Counted from the stretch's first letter, positions 18,160 to 26,681 are shown. The stretch: DNA of 64,000 nucleotides from Nostoc sp. T09 (GCF_002154695.1 NZ_MTAV01000055.1:1-64000), one strand, 5' to 3'. Numbers and translations: made by a program. Notes: generated by a model from the sequence alone, not told the origin.

Positions 18160-18906
18160 ATGACCTCATTACCCCCAGATTTAAACCCGCAACACCTACC
18201 CCAACACATAGCCGTCATCATGGATGGTAACGGCAGATGGGCAACAAGCCGAGGATTAACCCGCATAGCCGGACATCGTCAAGGCGCAAAAACCCTCAAA
18301 GAACTATTGCGTTGCTGCAAAGATTGGGGAATCAAAGCACTGACAGCCTACGCTTTCTCTACAGAAAATTGGCGACGTCCGGTTGAAGAAGTAGATTTTC
18401 TCATGCTGTTATTTGAAAGACTTCTGAGGCGCGAGTTAGCCCAAATGCATCAAGAAGGCGTGCGAATCTCCTTTATTGGCGATTTATCGGCTTTACCTCA
18501 GACTCTACAAATCCAAATGCAACGTTCAATGGCAGAGACATTGCACAATCAAGCCATACACTTTACTGTTGCAGTCAACTACGGTAGCCGCAACGAAATT
18601 ACTAGAGTTTGTCGTCAAGTAGCGGAACTCGTGGAACGTGGCGAACTCAGTCCAGAAGAGGTGAATGAAAGTTTTGTAACGCAACATCTTTACACAGCCG
18701 ACACTCCCGAACCAGATTTGCTGATTCGTACTAGCGGTGAGATGCGCTTGAGTAATTTCCTTCTATGGCAAATGGCTTATACAGAGATGTACTTTACCGA
18801 TATTCTTTGGCCAGATTTTGACAGAGAAGCATTTCATCAGGCTTTGTTGAGTTACCAAAAACGCGATCGCCGTTTCGGTCAAGTTAAAAGTGCAATCGCA
18901 GTCTAA
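18160..18906 (+). CDS. cis-prenyltransferase (UppS-type polyprenyl diphosphate synthase)
   Basis: A 248-residue isoprenyl transferase of the undecaprenyl diphosphate synthase family. It condenses isopentenyl diphosphate onto an allylic primer to make cis-polyprenyl chains. Signatures are complete: IMDGNGRWA with the Mg-binding Asp, the helix [34 protein letters not shown] and the C-terminal [19 protein letters not shown]. The length is normal. The first motif differs from the usual cyanobacterial UppS (here [17 protein letters not shown]), so this may be a second, specialised paralogue; I cannot test that from this window. Context with a diiron desaturase-like gene upstream suggests a possible role in lipid or terpenoid modification, but ordinary cell-wall carrier synthesis is the default. 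Confidence 0.9.
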   Translation: MTSLPPDLNPQHLPQHIAVIMDGNGRWATSRGLTRIAGHRQGAKTLKELLRCCKDWGIKALTAYAFSTENWRRPVEEVDFLMLLFERLLRRELAQMHQEGVRISFIGDLSALPQTLQIQMQRSMAETLHNQAIHFTVAVNYGSRNEITRVCRQVAELVERGELSPEEVNESFVTQHLYTADTPEPDLLIRTSGEMRLSNFLLWQMAYTEMYFTDILWPDFDREAFHQALLSYQKRDRRFGQVKSAIAV

Positions 18907-19073
18907 GCAAGAGCATGAAAAAGCTAATCTCTAGCCTATGGTTTGGGAATACTGAAATACAAGCTTATCTTTTGGCTATGCTTGGAATTATTTAAATCGC
19001 CTTTAGTAGGGTGGATAGCTATGGTGATCGCACCAATGTCCAAAATCACTGTTTTTTTTAATCGCAGATTGTA

Positions 19074-19160
19074 GTAAGAAGTGAGCGATCGCTTGGGGCG
19101 TGAAAGACTGGGAAGCGTTTTGTCTCCGTGTTAATGAGGTATTTCACGCAGAGGCACAGA
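19074..19160 (+). repeat. 87-bp direct repeat, left copy
   Basis: Starts GTAAGAAGTGAGCGATCGCT and ends GAGGCACAGA. It matches 19784-19870 at 85 of 87 positions. The pair brackets the antitoxin/broken toxin genes, with copies 710 bp apart. The end (TTTCACGCAGAGGCACAGA) resembles a common cyanobacterial intergenic repeat. Confidence 0.85.
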
Positions 19161-19252
19161 AAATTGCGTAACTCTTCGAGCAAGCAACTAATATTTTCCT
19201 ATGATTGGTTGTTTTACAATGGACACTAAACCTTGAAGTTGCAAAGCAGGCG

Positions 19253-19531
19253 ATGAATACTATGGATAATTCTCCAATGGAAGATAAGTCGTCAGCAGAT
19301 TTGAGATCTGTGACAGAGTTGCAGCGACAGCTTCATGATTTACTGAAGCAACTATCGCCAGAACGATTACAGATACTTGCTGATTTTGCAGCTTACTTAG
19401 CAAATGCTGAAAGTGAAGCTGCAACCCAAGAACTTTTGGCAATTCCTGGATTGCTAGAGCGAGTTAAGCAAAATCAAGCAACCCCTAAAACCGATTACAT
19501 CAACTGGAGAACTCTTCGCTCTGATGTATGA
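19253..19531 (+). CDS. putative type II antitoxin
   Basis: A 92-residue protein (start chosen at the ATG at 19253; the ATG at 19262 is also possible). The central helix LSPERLQILADFAAYLANAE and the helical C-terminal part with RTLRSDV look like small RelB-type or cyanobacterial antitoxins. Its stop overlaps the start of the following RelE-like frame by 8 bp, the classical antitoxin-toxin arrangement. As the toxin is broken, the antitoxin may be a surviving orphan. Upstream and downstream lie the two copies of an 87-bp repeat. Confidence 0.6.
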   Translation: MNTMDNSPMEDKSSADLRSVTELQRQLHDLLKQLSPERLQILADFAAYLANAESEAATQELLAIPGLLERVKQNQATPKTDYINWRTLRSDV

Positions 19532-19752
19532 GGTTCTTCTGCACCCTGATGCCCAAAAAGTTTATATCAATGCTGACAAAGCCCTTGCTAAGAAAATTGC
19601 CCGATGTTTGCAGCAGTTAGAGCAAACTCCTCAGTTGCACCCCAACATCAAAGCCAATTGGGGACTACAGAGCGATATATTCGATAGATGATGAACTGAT
19701 GCAGGTATTTGTTGTAGCGATCGCCCATCGCAGTGAGGCTTATGAATCGTGA
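19524..19752 (+). pseudogene. RelE/ParE-type toxin, frameshifted and internally deleted
   Basis: The frame opens with ATG overlapping the antitoxin stop and reads MYEVLLHPDAQKVYINADKA, then LAKKIARCLQQLEQTPQLHP, typical of a RelE-family mRNA interferase. After about 50 codons it reaches a stop at 19691. In the next frame the expected C-terminus reappears: RAIYSIDDELMQVFVVAIAH followed by RSEAYES, ending at 19752. Between the two parts the usual central segment (the LKGxxxGYYRYRVGDYR region) is missing. A small internal deletion with loss of frame explains this; expression of an active toxin is unlikely. Confidence 0.8.
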
Positions 19753-19783
19753 AGATGCGTTGGTGAGAACTATGCTAACTACT

Positions 19784-19870
19784 GTAAGAAGTGAGCGATC
19801 GCTTGGGGCATGAAAGACTGGGAAGCGTTTTATCTCCGTGTTAATGAGGTATTTCACGCAGAGGCACAGA
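19784..19870 (+). repeat. 87-bp direct repeat, right copy
   Basis: Second copy of the repeat at 19074-19160, same orientation, differing at two positions (GGGGCA for GGGGCG; TTTATCTCC for TTTGTCTCC). It follows the broken toxin by about 30 bp. Recombination between the copies would excise the toxin-antitoxin unit precisely. Confidence 0.85.
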
Positions 19871-19891
19871 GATGCAGAGAGTAGAGAGGAG

Positions 19892-20605
19892 TTAATAATT
19901 TTCAGGAAATGGCATGGAACCCATATGTGGATAGCTCAAAGCTAACAATCCATTACCTTCGTGTAAAACTGTAGAAAAACATGACAGAATCAAAGATTGA
20001 AGCCTTTCTGCATAACTTTCATTACAGTTCCCTCTTGCCCCAATTGTACGCGCTCCTTGAACAAATTCATCAATGCTGACTTCCGCAAAAATTTCCTCAA
20101 TAATTGTTAAAACATTAGCAATATCTTCTGGTAAAACAAACATATTACCCAAGTAGCCAGGAAGTCTACTTGCTCTTTTCCAACCTAAACCTCCCCATAA
20201 TATTTCAGTTGCACCAACGCGATTAGTTATGATTAACTCTAATAAAGCTTGACTCATCGGCATAGAGATTATTGGAGCATCACCGATAAAAAGATAATCA
20301 AATATTTCTGTAAAACTGCGTGGGAAGAAAAGATGATAAACGTTATGTAAATCTTCCCAATCAAAAATATCTTCATTCTCTGCTTTATTAACAAAAGCGT
20401 TAGGAAAATAACTATTAAACGTCTCTTGCTCCTGCGGATGAAATTGGCTTTTATTTTCTGTCCGATTTTGCAGATAATTTTGTAGTTTATTTAAGATTTG
20501 TGAATTCTCTACAGCTTCATCAAATACCTTTTTAACCTTAAGAACATCAAATGGCTGTATCCTCAGCAAACACCAAACTGGATCTGCGCTCATATTCTTA
20601 CTCAA
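19892..20605 (-). CDS. hypothetical protein (237 aa)
   Basis: Not recognised. It is a soluble protein with an N-terminal PVWCLLRIQPFDVLKVKKVF, an acidic aromatic middle (DIFDWEDLHNVYHLFFPRSF), a hydrophobic helix MPMSQALLELIITNRVGATE and a Gly/Trp segment ILWGGLGWKRASRLPGYLGN. The C-terminus has HEGNGLLALSYPHMGSMPF. No signal peptide, metal motif or repeats. It is divergent from the Mpo1-like gene, separated by 144 bp. The composition matches the neighbourhood and the frame is intact, so I consider it a real gene of unknown role. Confidence 0.6.
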   Translation of the reverse strand: MSKNMSADPVWCLLRIQPFDVLKVKKVFDEAVENSQILNKLQNYLQNRTENKSQFHPQEQETFNSYFPNAFVNKAENEDIFDWEDLHNVYHLFFPRSFTEIFDYLFIGDAPIISMPMSQALLELIITNRVGATEILWGGLGWKRASRLPGYLGNMFVLPEDIANVLTIIEEIFAEVSIDEFVQGARTIGARGNCNESYAERLQSLILSCFSTVLHEGNGLLALSYPHMGSMPFPENY

Positions 20606-20749
20606 TTTCCTTTTATTGTAGTGTATATTAATACCAATATAATTAGCGATCGCTTGTATTAAGTATCTGACATATCACGATGATTACCAAGTTATCAACA
20701 ATGAAACTTAGTTTTATTACTTATCCCTTCTTTGTATAATCAATTGTTT

Positions 20750-21169
20750 ATGAGTCAACTCAATTTTAATACTCAACAAAATTTGAGACATAAGATAAAC
20801 AATCAGATTCTAGATCATCCTTTTACAGATTATTGGGATATTTTTGTTCTTAAACATCAGCATCCAATTAATATCGCTCTCCATATTTTAGGGATACTCT
20901 TTTTTTACGGGTTGCTCTTTTCTACTTGGAAGTTGCAAAACTTTTGGTTACTCCTAGGATTACCATTAACTCAGTTAATTGGATTAACCGGACATTTTTT
21001 GTTTGAGCGTAGCCATATTGATTTACAAGATGCTCTTTTCTCTTGGCGGGCTTCTTACTGTTTAGGTAAAATGCTATTCAGGGTTGTAATGGGTAAATAT
21101 CAAGATGATATTCGCCAACGGCAAGAAATATTAAATAATTATCAGTCAAGTAAGTATGCAAATATTTAA
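20750..21169 (+). CDS. Mpo1-like (DUF962) membrane protein
   Basis: A 139-residue protein (the ATG at 20750 is preferred over an upstream TTG). It resembles the DUF962/Mpo1 family: HPINIALHILGILFFYGLLF is the first hydrophobic segment with the family's His-Pro and His positions, then the helix FWLLLGLPLTQLIGLTGHFL with FERSH. Yeast Mpo1 is an Fe(II)-dependent dioxygenase in alpha-oxidation of 2-hydroxy fatty acids; bacterial relatives are uncharacterised. The conserved histidines (H in HPxN, in ALH, in GHF and in ERSH) are present. Its last codons overlap the start of the Rieske gene by 14 bp, so the two are translationally coupled and probably work on the same substrate. Confidence 0.75.
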   Translation: MSQLNFNTQQNLRHKINNQILDHPFTDYWDIFVLKHQHPINIALHILGILFFYGLLFSTWKLQNFWLLLGLPLTQLIGLTGHFLFERSHIDLQDALFSWRASYCLGKMLFRVVMGKYQDDIRQRQEILNNYQSSKYANI

Positions 21170-22184
21170 CAACTGGAATATAGTTGCTAAGGGTTGGTAT
21201 ATTGCCTGTCCTAGTAGTGAATTACCTAAAAGCAAAGCAAAATCTGTAGAAATTTGCGGACAAAGAATTGCTATCTTTCGCGGTGAAGATGGGCAAGTGC
21301 GGGCTTTGGATGCTTACTGTCCACATCTGGGAACAGATTTAGGAATTGGACAGGTTGACGGTAACTGGATTCGTTGTGCATTTCATCAGTGGGCATTTGA
21401 TGAAGCTGGACTATGCCAGAATATTCCCTGTCAATCAGAGATTCCAGCTAAAGCGAAAGTACAAGCTTATGCAACAGAAGAAAAGTATGGTTTCATCTGG
21501 GTCTATCCTGATACTGTAGCATCAGAAGGTGTGGCTGATTTTGATGAATTGCAGGGTAAAGAAATTGTTGCACAACCTGATACTGCATTTGAAAGAAGTT
21601 GCCATCACCATATTTGTATGATGAATGGTATTGATGCTCAACATTTAAAAACAATTCATCATTTAGATATCAAGATGGATTTGTCGCTACATCGCAGCGA
21701 ATTAGGTACACAAATTGACTTTACAATGCGGGGAAAATTTCCTCAAACAACCTGGCGAGAACAGTTAGGTCAAAAATTTCTTGGTTCTACCTATGAGTAT
21801 TCTATGCGGTATGCTGATGGTTGCATCGGCTTGTTAACAATGATGAAAAATGTGCGGCTGTTTCCGCCATTGCACATGATCTATGCCTACACGCCAATTG
21901 CACCTGGAAGAACGCGAATTCAACCGATTTATGTAACTGAAAAACGTAAAGGAATTTTGGGATATCTGCTTAGTAAGTTTTTGTTATTCTGTACTCGCTT
22001 GGCTTACTATATGCTCAGAGATGAAGATGGCAAGATTTACGACAATATTCGCTTTCATCCTAATTTACTTTTGAGTATCGATCGGCCATTGGCTCAGTAT
22101 ATGGAGTATGTGAATCAGTTAGAACCGTCTCGCTGGTCACAAAAGATAGCAAGTCTTTCTAAATCTGAGCATAGTAAAGCATAA
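21156..22184 (+). CDS. Rieske non-haem iron oxygenase (KshA-like)
   Basis: A 342-residue oxygenase. The N-terminal Rieske [2Fe-2S] domain has Cys55-x-His57 (CPHLGT) and Cys74-x2-His77 (CAFHQW). The mononuclear iron site is seen as Asp160-x2-His163-x4-His168 (IDAQHLKTIH). The start (WNIVAKGWYIACPSSELP) and overall layout are like ring-hydroxylating monooxygenases acting on large hydrophobic substrates: 3-ketosteroid 9-alpha-hydroxylase KshA and the DAF-36/Neverland sterol desaturases. No membrane anchor is clear, although LGYLLSKFLLFCTRLAYYML (about 268-287) is hydrophobic. It overlaps the Mpo1-like gene by 14 bp. Electrons could come from the ferredoxin encoded at 30312. Substrate unknown; a second Rieske gene is at 25599. 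Confidence 0.9.
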   Translation: MQIFNNWNIVAKGWYIACPSSELPKSKAKSVEICGQRIAIFRGEDGQVRALDAYCPHLGTDLGIGQVDGNWIRCAFHQWAFDEAGLCQNIPCQSEIPAKAKVQAYATEEKYGFIWVYPDTVASEGVADFDELQGKEIVAQPDTAFERSCHHHICMMNGIDAQHLKTIHHLDIKMDLSLHRSELGTQIDFTMRGKFPQTTWREQLGQKFLGSTYEYSMRYADGCIGLLTMMKNVRLFPPLHMIYAYTPIAPGRTRIQPIYVTEKRKGILGYLLSKFLLFCTRLAYYMLRDEDGKIYDNIRFHPNLLLSIDRPLAQYMEYVNQLEPSRWSQKIASLSKSEHSKA

Positions 22185-22777
22185 CCCAATATTTAAAATT
22201 AATGTTTATTGGGTTTACTAACGTCAACATAATCTACGAGCGATCGCACTCTGGTTTTATCTCTTGGACAAGCAGCCAATAAGCCCATCGATATCCTGCA
22301 TCAATATATTTTTTGCAGTCTACACAAGCAAAATAGCAACAATTCATTAAAGTTAAGAAAATTAAATTTTAGAGTTTATTATCACTTTAGTGCAAGCGTA
22401 AGTCCTAACATTGTCAGTCGATGCAATCGCATTGTCACCCGATACAATCGCATTGTCACTCGATACAATCGCATTGTCAGTCGATACAATCGCATTGTCA
22501 CTCGATGCAATGGCATTGTTACCCAATACAATCGCATTGTCAGTCGATGCAATCGCATTGTCACTCGATGCAATGGCATTGTTACCCGATACAATCGCAT
22601 TGTCACTCGATACAATCGCATTGTTACTATTTATTCACCATTTCTGTTAAACATTATTAAGAGTAGTGTAAATAACCATTTTGAGATCTGTCACATTACT
22701 CAGTAACAACACTAATTTGCTAGATAGAGTGTTAATACAAAACATCTACCAAAGAGATTTTAGGTAAATTCCACATA
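22185..22777. other. 593-bp intergenic region with tandem array
   Basis: The spacer contains no convincing gene. Its centre is the ten-unit 21-bp array at 22418-22627; the remainder is AT-rich. Long open frames on both strands across the array are a by-product of the 21-bp (7-codon) period. Confidence 0.8.
22418..22627. repeat. 21-bp tandem array, ten units
   Basis: Ten consecutive 21-bp units with no spacer, preceded by a partial unit ending ATTGTCAG. Each unit contains a perfect or near-perfect inverted repeat ACAAT-CGC-ATTGT (variants GCAATCGCATTGT, GCAATGGCATTGT) followed by the linker CACTCGAT or CAGTCGAT. With two helical turns per unit, all palindromes face the same side of the helix, as in arrays bound by a protein. 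It lies between the first Rieske gene and the 22778 gene. It is not a CRISPR: there are no unique spacers. Function unknown. Confidence 0.9.
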
Positions 22778-23518
22778 ATGAAGAGTTGGCTAGTTCCTGT
22801 ACGAAAGCTGCAAATGAGCGATCGCATTGCTATGTATGCATTGCTCAATAATCACTTTAAAGGTGTAACCTGGGATGCATTCCAGGCTGATCTAGAGCGC
22901 AAAAACTGGGTGTTGTTGTTAAGGGAAGAAATAACCAATGCTCTAAAAGGGTTTTCAACTCTGATGTTGTCCCAAACAACTTTTTCTGGAGAGCGAATTA
23001 CTGTAGTATATTCCGGCGATACAATTGTCGATCCTAGTGCTTGGTCAAGTACAACCTTACCGCGTACTTGGATTGCCGCAGTCAATTTTCTGCGTGAATA
23101 CTATACGGAAAATAAATTGTACTGGCTGTTAATTTGCTCTGGTTTCCGCACTTACCGCTTTCTCCCTACCTTTTGGCAAGAGTTTTACCCTCGCTATGAT
23201 GCAGCAACACCTGCGAATGTTGTGAATTTGATGACAAATTTAGCACAGGAATACTATGGTAATTTTTACCAAGAAGCAACTGGTATTGTCCGCTTCCAGC
23301 AACCGCAAATTCTCCGGGAAGGTTTAATAGAAATTCCCACAGGAAGACAGACTAACCCCCATATCCAGTTTTTCGAGGAAAAAAACCCAGGTTATAGACT
23401 TGGTGATGAATTGGTTTGTTTAACTGAAATTTGTTATGAAAATCTCACCCGTGCTGGACAAAGAATGTGGCAGTCAGAATCGCTGTTAGAATTTGTGCAA
23501 GATTCTGTGCTCATCTAA
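22778..23518 (+). CDS. hypothetical protein, possibly acyltransferase-fold
   Basis: A 246-residue soluble protein upstream of, and close (21 bp) to, the SulP gene. The first 130 residues have an order of elements that reminds me of a GNAT fold: strand VPVRKLQMSDRIAMYALLNN, a helix, paired strands NWVLLLREE and LKGFSTLMLS, a strand ERITVVYSGDTIVDPSAW and a helix TWIAAVNFLREYY, followed by LYWLLICSGFRTYRFLPTFW. The typical acetyl-CoA loop is not evident, so catalytic activity is uncertain. The C-terminal half carries conserved-looking QQPQILREGLIEIPTG and ELVCLTEICYENL. Probably in an operon with the transporter. Confidence 0.6.
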   Translation: MKSWLVPVRKLQMSDRIAMYALLNNHFKGVTWDAFQADLERKNWVLLLREEITNALKGFSTLMLSQTTFSGERITVVYSGDTIVDPSAWSSTTLPRTWIAAVNFLREYYTENKLYWLLICSGFRTYRFLPTFWQEFYPRYDAATPANVVNLMTNLAQEYYGNFYQEATGIVRFQQPQILREGLIEIPTGRQTNPHIQFFEEKNPGYRLGDELVCLTEICYENLTRAGQRMWQSESLLEFVQDSVLI

Positions 23519-23539
23519 AACCTACGCATCAACTTGTGT

Positions 23540-25240
23540 ATGAGAGTTAAAAATGACGAGGTAGCAATATCTACTAACCTGGAAGCACCACAGCGTTTCG
23601 GTGTCAGTCGCTTGTTTAGTAATCTACGTGGCGATTTGACGGGAGGATTGACAGCGGCGGTGGTAGCATTGCCTTTGGCATTAGCTTTTGCTGTGGCTAG
23701 TGGAGTGGAACCAAAAGCGGGACTCTACACTGCTATTGTGGCAGGAATTGTCGCGGCAATCTTTGGCGGTTCACCAGTCCAGATTACAGGCCCTACAGGT
23801 GCAATGGCTGTGATTTTGGTGGGAATTGTCGCCAAGTACGGCTTAGAGAAAGTTTGGATTGCTGGGGTAATCGCGGGAATTATCCAGATTGCTTTAGGGG
23901 TTGCGAAACTTGGACAATTAGTTAAGTTTATTCCCTATCCAGTGACGGCAGGTTTTACTAATGGTATTGCCGTTATTATTTTTTGTGGTCAGTTAAATAA
24001 TTTCTTTGGCTTACAACTACCGCGTCAAGAACATTTTTTACCAGGACTTTGGCAAAGTATAACTCATGTAGAAGCGATGAACTGGGCAGCCGTTGTGTTG
24101 GCAATGCTGGTAATTGCAACCAATATTTTATGGCCCAAGATTAATACCACAATACCAGGTTCTTTAATGGGGCTGGTGTTAGCAACAGCGATCGCATCTT
24201 ATTTTCATCTCAATGTCCCGACAATTGGAGCCATCCCGCAAGCTTTACCGATGCTTCAAGGTATTCCCCACTGGAATGATTTTGGCTTGATTCGGGAACT
24301 GATTAATCCAGCTTTGGCTTTAGCAGCACTGGGAAGCATTGAATCCTTGCTGTCAGCAGTGGTAGCTGATGGTATGACTGTGAGCGAGAAACACAATAGC
24401 GATCGCGAATTAATTGGTCAAGGTTTAGCAAATATTATTATTCCATTTTTTGGTGGCATCCCAGCCACAGGTGCGATCGCGCGGACTGCTGTCAATGTTC
24501 GTTCTGGCGGTAAAACCCGGCTATCTGGGGTAATTCATGGCGTTGCTTTAGCCATTATTGTGTTAACTTTAGCACCCTTAGCAGGGCAGATCCCCTTAGC
24601 GGCACTGGCTGGTATTTTGATGGTGGTTAGTCTGCGGATGATTGAGTGGGAAGCCATTGGCTTACTGCTACGCGCTACTTACTCCGACTTTGCAGTGATG
24701 ATTCTCACCTGGTTAGTAACAATATTATTTGACTTGGTTCTCGCTGTTGAAGTGGGATTAATTGCAGCCGGAGCCTTATTTATCAAACGCATGAGCGATT
24801 TAAGCTTGGCGAAAATCCCGGAAACGGAAGTATTTCCCCCTGGTATTCCTCTGGAATTAGGCAAAGAAATTGCGGTGTATCGTGTAGATGGCCCCGTATT
24901 TTTTGGTGCTGCGGAAAGGTTTGTTACCTTCCTAAGAGAGCAACCAGAAGTGAAGTATTTAATTCTGCGGTTGCGGTTTGTACCCAACATGGATACCACT
25001 GGATTAGTCGCGCTAGAGGATATTTACCATGATTTGGAACGGCATAATTGTCGCTTAATTCTCACAGGTTTACAACCTCAAGTTCAACAATTACTAGAAC
25101 GTTCGGGATTGTTAAAAACAATCGGTTTATCTAATTGTTTTGAAACAACTACCGATGCGATTTACTCTATCACTCCTCAATCTTCTCAACCTGTAGCGGC
25201 TAATTTTCCATCAAAGGAATTGATGGAATTAAAGGATTGA
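23540..25240 (+). CDS. SulP-family anion transporter with STAS domain
   Basis: A 566-residue membrane transporter (the ATG at 23540 is preferred over a TTG six bases upstream). The SulP core is clear: GGLTAAVVALPLALAFAVAS, the GGSPVQITGPTGAMA motif and about ten to twelve transmembrane helices. A cytoplasmic STAS domain (from about residue 430, EIAVYRVDGPVFFGAAERF to the C-terminus) follows, with LRFVPNMDTTGL. The family includes sulfate and bicarbonate (BicA) transporters; substrate selectivity cannot be read here. It is more like the larger uncharacterised cyanobacterial SulP group than canonical BicA, but that is an impression. It lies inside the Rieske/diiron cluster. Confidence 0.92.
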   Translation: MRVKNDEVAISTNLEAPQRFGVSRLFSNLRGDLTGGLTAAVVALPLALAFAVASGVEPKAGLYTAIVAGIVAAIFGGSPVQITGPTGAMAVILVGIVAKYGLEKVWIAGVIAGIIQIALGVAKLGQLVKFIPYPVTAGFTNGIAVIIFCGQLNNFFGLQLPRQEHFLPGLWQSITHVEAMNWAAVVLAMLVIATNILWPKINTTIPGSLMGLVLATAIASYFHLNVPTIGAIPQALPMLQGIPHWNDFGLIRELINPALALAALGSIESLLSAVVADGMTVSEKHNSDRELIGQGLANIIIPFFGGIPATGAIARTAVNVRSGGKTRLSGVIHGVALAIIVLTLAPLAGQIPLAALAGILMVVSLRMIEWEAIGLLLRATYSDFAVMILTWLVTILFDLVLAVEVGLIAAGALFIKRMSDLSLAKIPETEVFPPGIPLELGKEIAVYRVDGPVFFGAAERFVTFLREQPEVKYLILRLRFVPNMDTTGLVALEDIYHDLERHNCRLILTGLQPQVQQLLERSGLLKTIGLSNCFETTTDAIYSITPQSSQPVAANFPSKELMELKD

Positions 25241-25598
25241 AATTAAAGGCCGATTAAAGTAGATAAACGCCGATGTAGACGCGTAACGGCTACTCTTACG
25301 AGAACGCCTAGCGGCGTTAGCGCAGCGGTAGCGACGAAGGAGCGTCACCCGCAGGGTACACAGATAAGTTGCAAAGTTAAAATGTAGTGGCGTGTCTAGA
25401 CTAAAGTTATGCATTAGATTTCTAATTGATAGGGCGCTAAAGCACAACTACGAACATTTTTTATTGCAACATTTTAGCCTTGTCACGCCAGTAGGGTGTG
25501 TTATCGCTTTAGCGTAACGCACCATCAACAATTCTTTTAAATATACATATTCCCTATTCAAACACGCTAAATACTTCTGGTAAAACAATATAAATTCT
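25241..25598. other. 358-bp intergenic region with repeats
   Basis: No gene was found. The left part is a GC-rich mosaic of short cyanobacterial repeats (AGCGGCGTTAGCGCAGCGGT and similar). The right part contains copy 2 of the GTAGGGTGTGTT palindrome. The promoter for the second Rieske gene is presumably near 25540-25598 but no motif is clear. Confidence 0.6.
25491..25541 (+). repeat. dispersed palindromic repeat (GTAGGGTGTGTT type), copy 2
   Basis: Reads GTAGGGTGTGTTATCGC, TTTA, GCGTAACGCACC and the tail CAACAATTCTTTTAAA. GGTGTGTTATCGC pairs with GCGTAACGCACC with few mismatches. The tail matches copy 1 at 15284-15333. Confidence 0.7.
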
Positions 25599-26681
25599 AT
25601 GCATTGTCCCAGCCCAAATTCAATCTTTAATAATCCGAGAAAATTTGTTGAGGGATGGTATTGGGCATTACCGTCACAAAAGTTAAAAGTCGGCAAGATA
25701 AAAGCTGTAAAATTACTGGGTAGAAACCTGGCAATTTATCGAGGAGTTAGTGGCCAGGTAGTGGCGGTAGATGCTTATTGTCCGCACATGGGCGCTCATT
25801 TAGCAGAGGGTAAGGTAGAAGGTGAGGGAATTCGCTGCTTCTTCCATAATTGGAAATACGATGAGCGCGGAATTTGTGTAGACGTTCCTTCTCTAAGTAA
25901 ACCGCTACCTGTGTGTATCAAAACCTGGTCAACAGCAGAGAAATACGGCATGATTTGGGTTTGGGTGGGAGAGGAAAAGCCAAGTTCGCTGCCTTTTGTA
26001 CCGGAATTAGAACAGGTAGACTGCGATTATATATTGGGGACTCGGTTTATCAAAAACTGCCATCCTAATGTGTTGTTGATTAATGCGATCGATGCTCACC
26101 ACTTCAATACAGTACACAATCTACCTTTGGAGATTGTATTTGATTCCCAAGACCTCAACTCCAACGCTATTACCTTCAGCAACACGACACGGGGAGGCGA
26201 TGATTCTTGGTTAATCCGCCTGATTCGTCCTTTGTACCGCAATGAAGTTACTTATAGTATGTGTTACTGGTATGGCAGCACTGGGACTGTGACACTGGGG
26301 CCGGATTTTCTCCATTTCTATATTATATTTGCGCTGCGAATGTTAGAAGGTGGCAAAACCGAAGGGCAAACCATCTTAGTAACTCCCAAGCGATCTGGGT
26401 GTTTGGGATGGGGTGTCAATCGTGGGTTGCTGTGGCTAACGCAGCAGGTTGGTAATTACTTCGCTAAAGGTGATACGCAGGTATTTCAGACAATTCAGTT
26501 TGACTTAAAGACACCCACCAAAGCGGATCAGTCAATTGTGCAATTTATCCAGCACGTTAATCGCCAAAAAGCCTTAACTTGGGGAAATTGGGAAACTGTT
26601 GATAGTCCAGAAGAAAGCGATTCTCCACAGGAGACACTTCGCGATCGCCATCCTTCATTATTTGAACATGAAAAACATTGA
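25599..26681 (+). CDS. second Rieske non-haem iron oxygenase (KshA-like)
   Basis: A 360-residue paralogue of the Rieske protein at 21156. Rieske cluster ligands are Cys61-x-His63 (CPHMGAHL) and Cys80-x2-His83 (CFFHNW). The catalytic iron triad is Asp165-x2-His168-x4-His173 (IDAHHFNTVH). The opening RKFVEGWYWALPSQKLKVGK matches the KshA/DAF-36 type. The two paralogues are clearly diverged outside the motifs, so they probably perform different steps. Its C-terminal codons overlap the start of the ferritin-like diiron gene by 14 bp, the same overlap as between the Mpo1-like and first Rieske genes. Electrons may come from the ferredoxin at 30312. Confidence 0.9.
   Translation: MHCPSPNSIFNNPRKFVEGWYWALPSQKLKVGKIKAVKLLGRNLAIYRGVSGQVVAVDAYCPHMGAHLAEGKVEGEGIRCFFHNWKYDERGICVDVPSLSKPLPVCIKTWSTAEKYGMIWVWVGEEKPSSLPFVPELEQVDCDYILGTRFIKNCHPNVLLINAIDAHHFNTVHNLPLEIVFDSQDLNSNAITFSNTTRGGDDSWLIRLIRPLYRNEVTYSMCYWYGSTGTVTLGPDFLHFYIIFALRMLEGGKTEGQTILVTPKRSGCLGWGVNRGLLWLTQQVGNYFAKGDTQVFQTIQFDLKTPTKADQSIVQFIQHVNRQKALTWGNWETVDSPEESDSPQETLRDRHPSLFEHEKH

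Noticed and set aside
22418-22627. CRISPR array
   Set aside because: Units are contiguous with no unique spacers; no cas genes in the window.
22382-22660. Open frames of about 79 codons on both strands with repetitive IALSLDT or QSHCHSI sequence
   Set aside because: They are produced by the 21-bp array, which is a multiple of three in every frame; composition is non-protein-like and no ribosome site exists.
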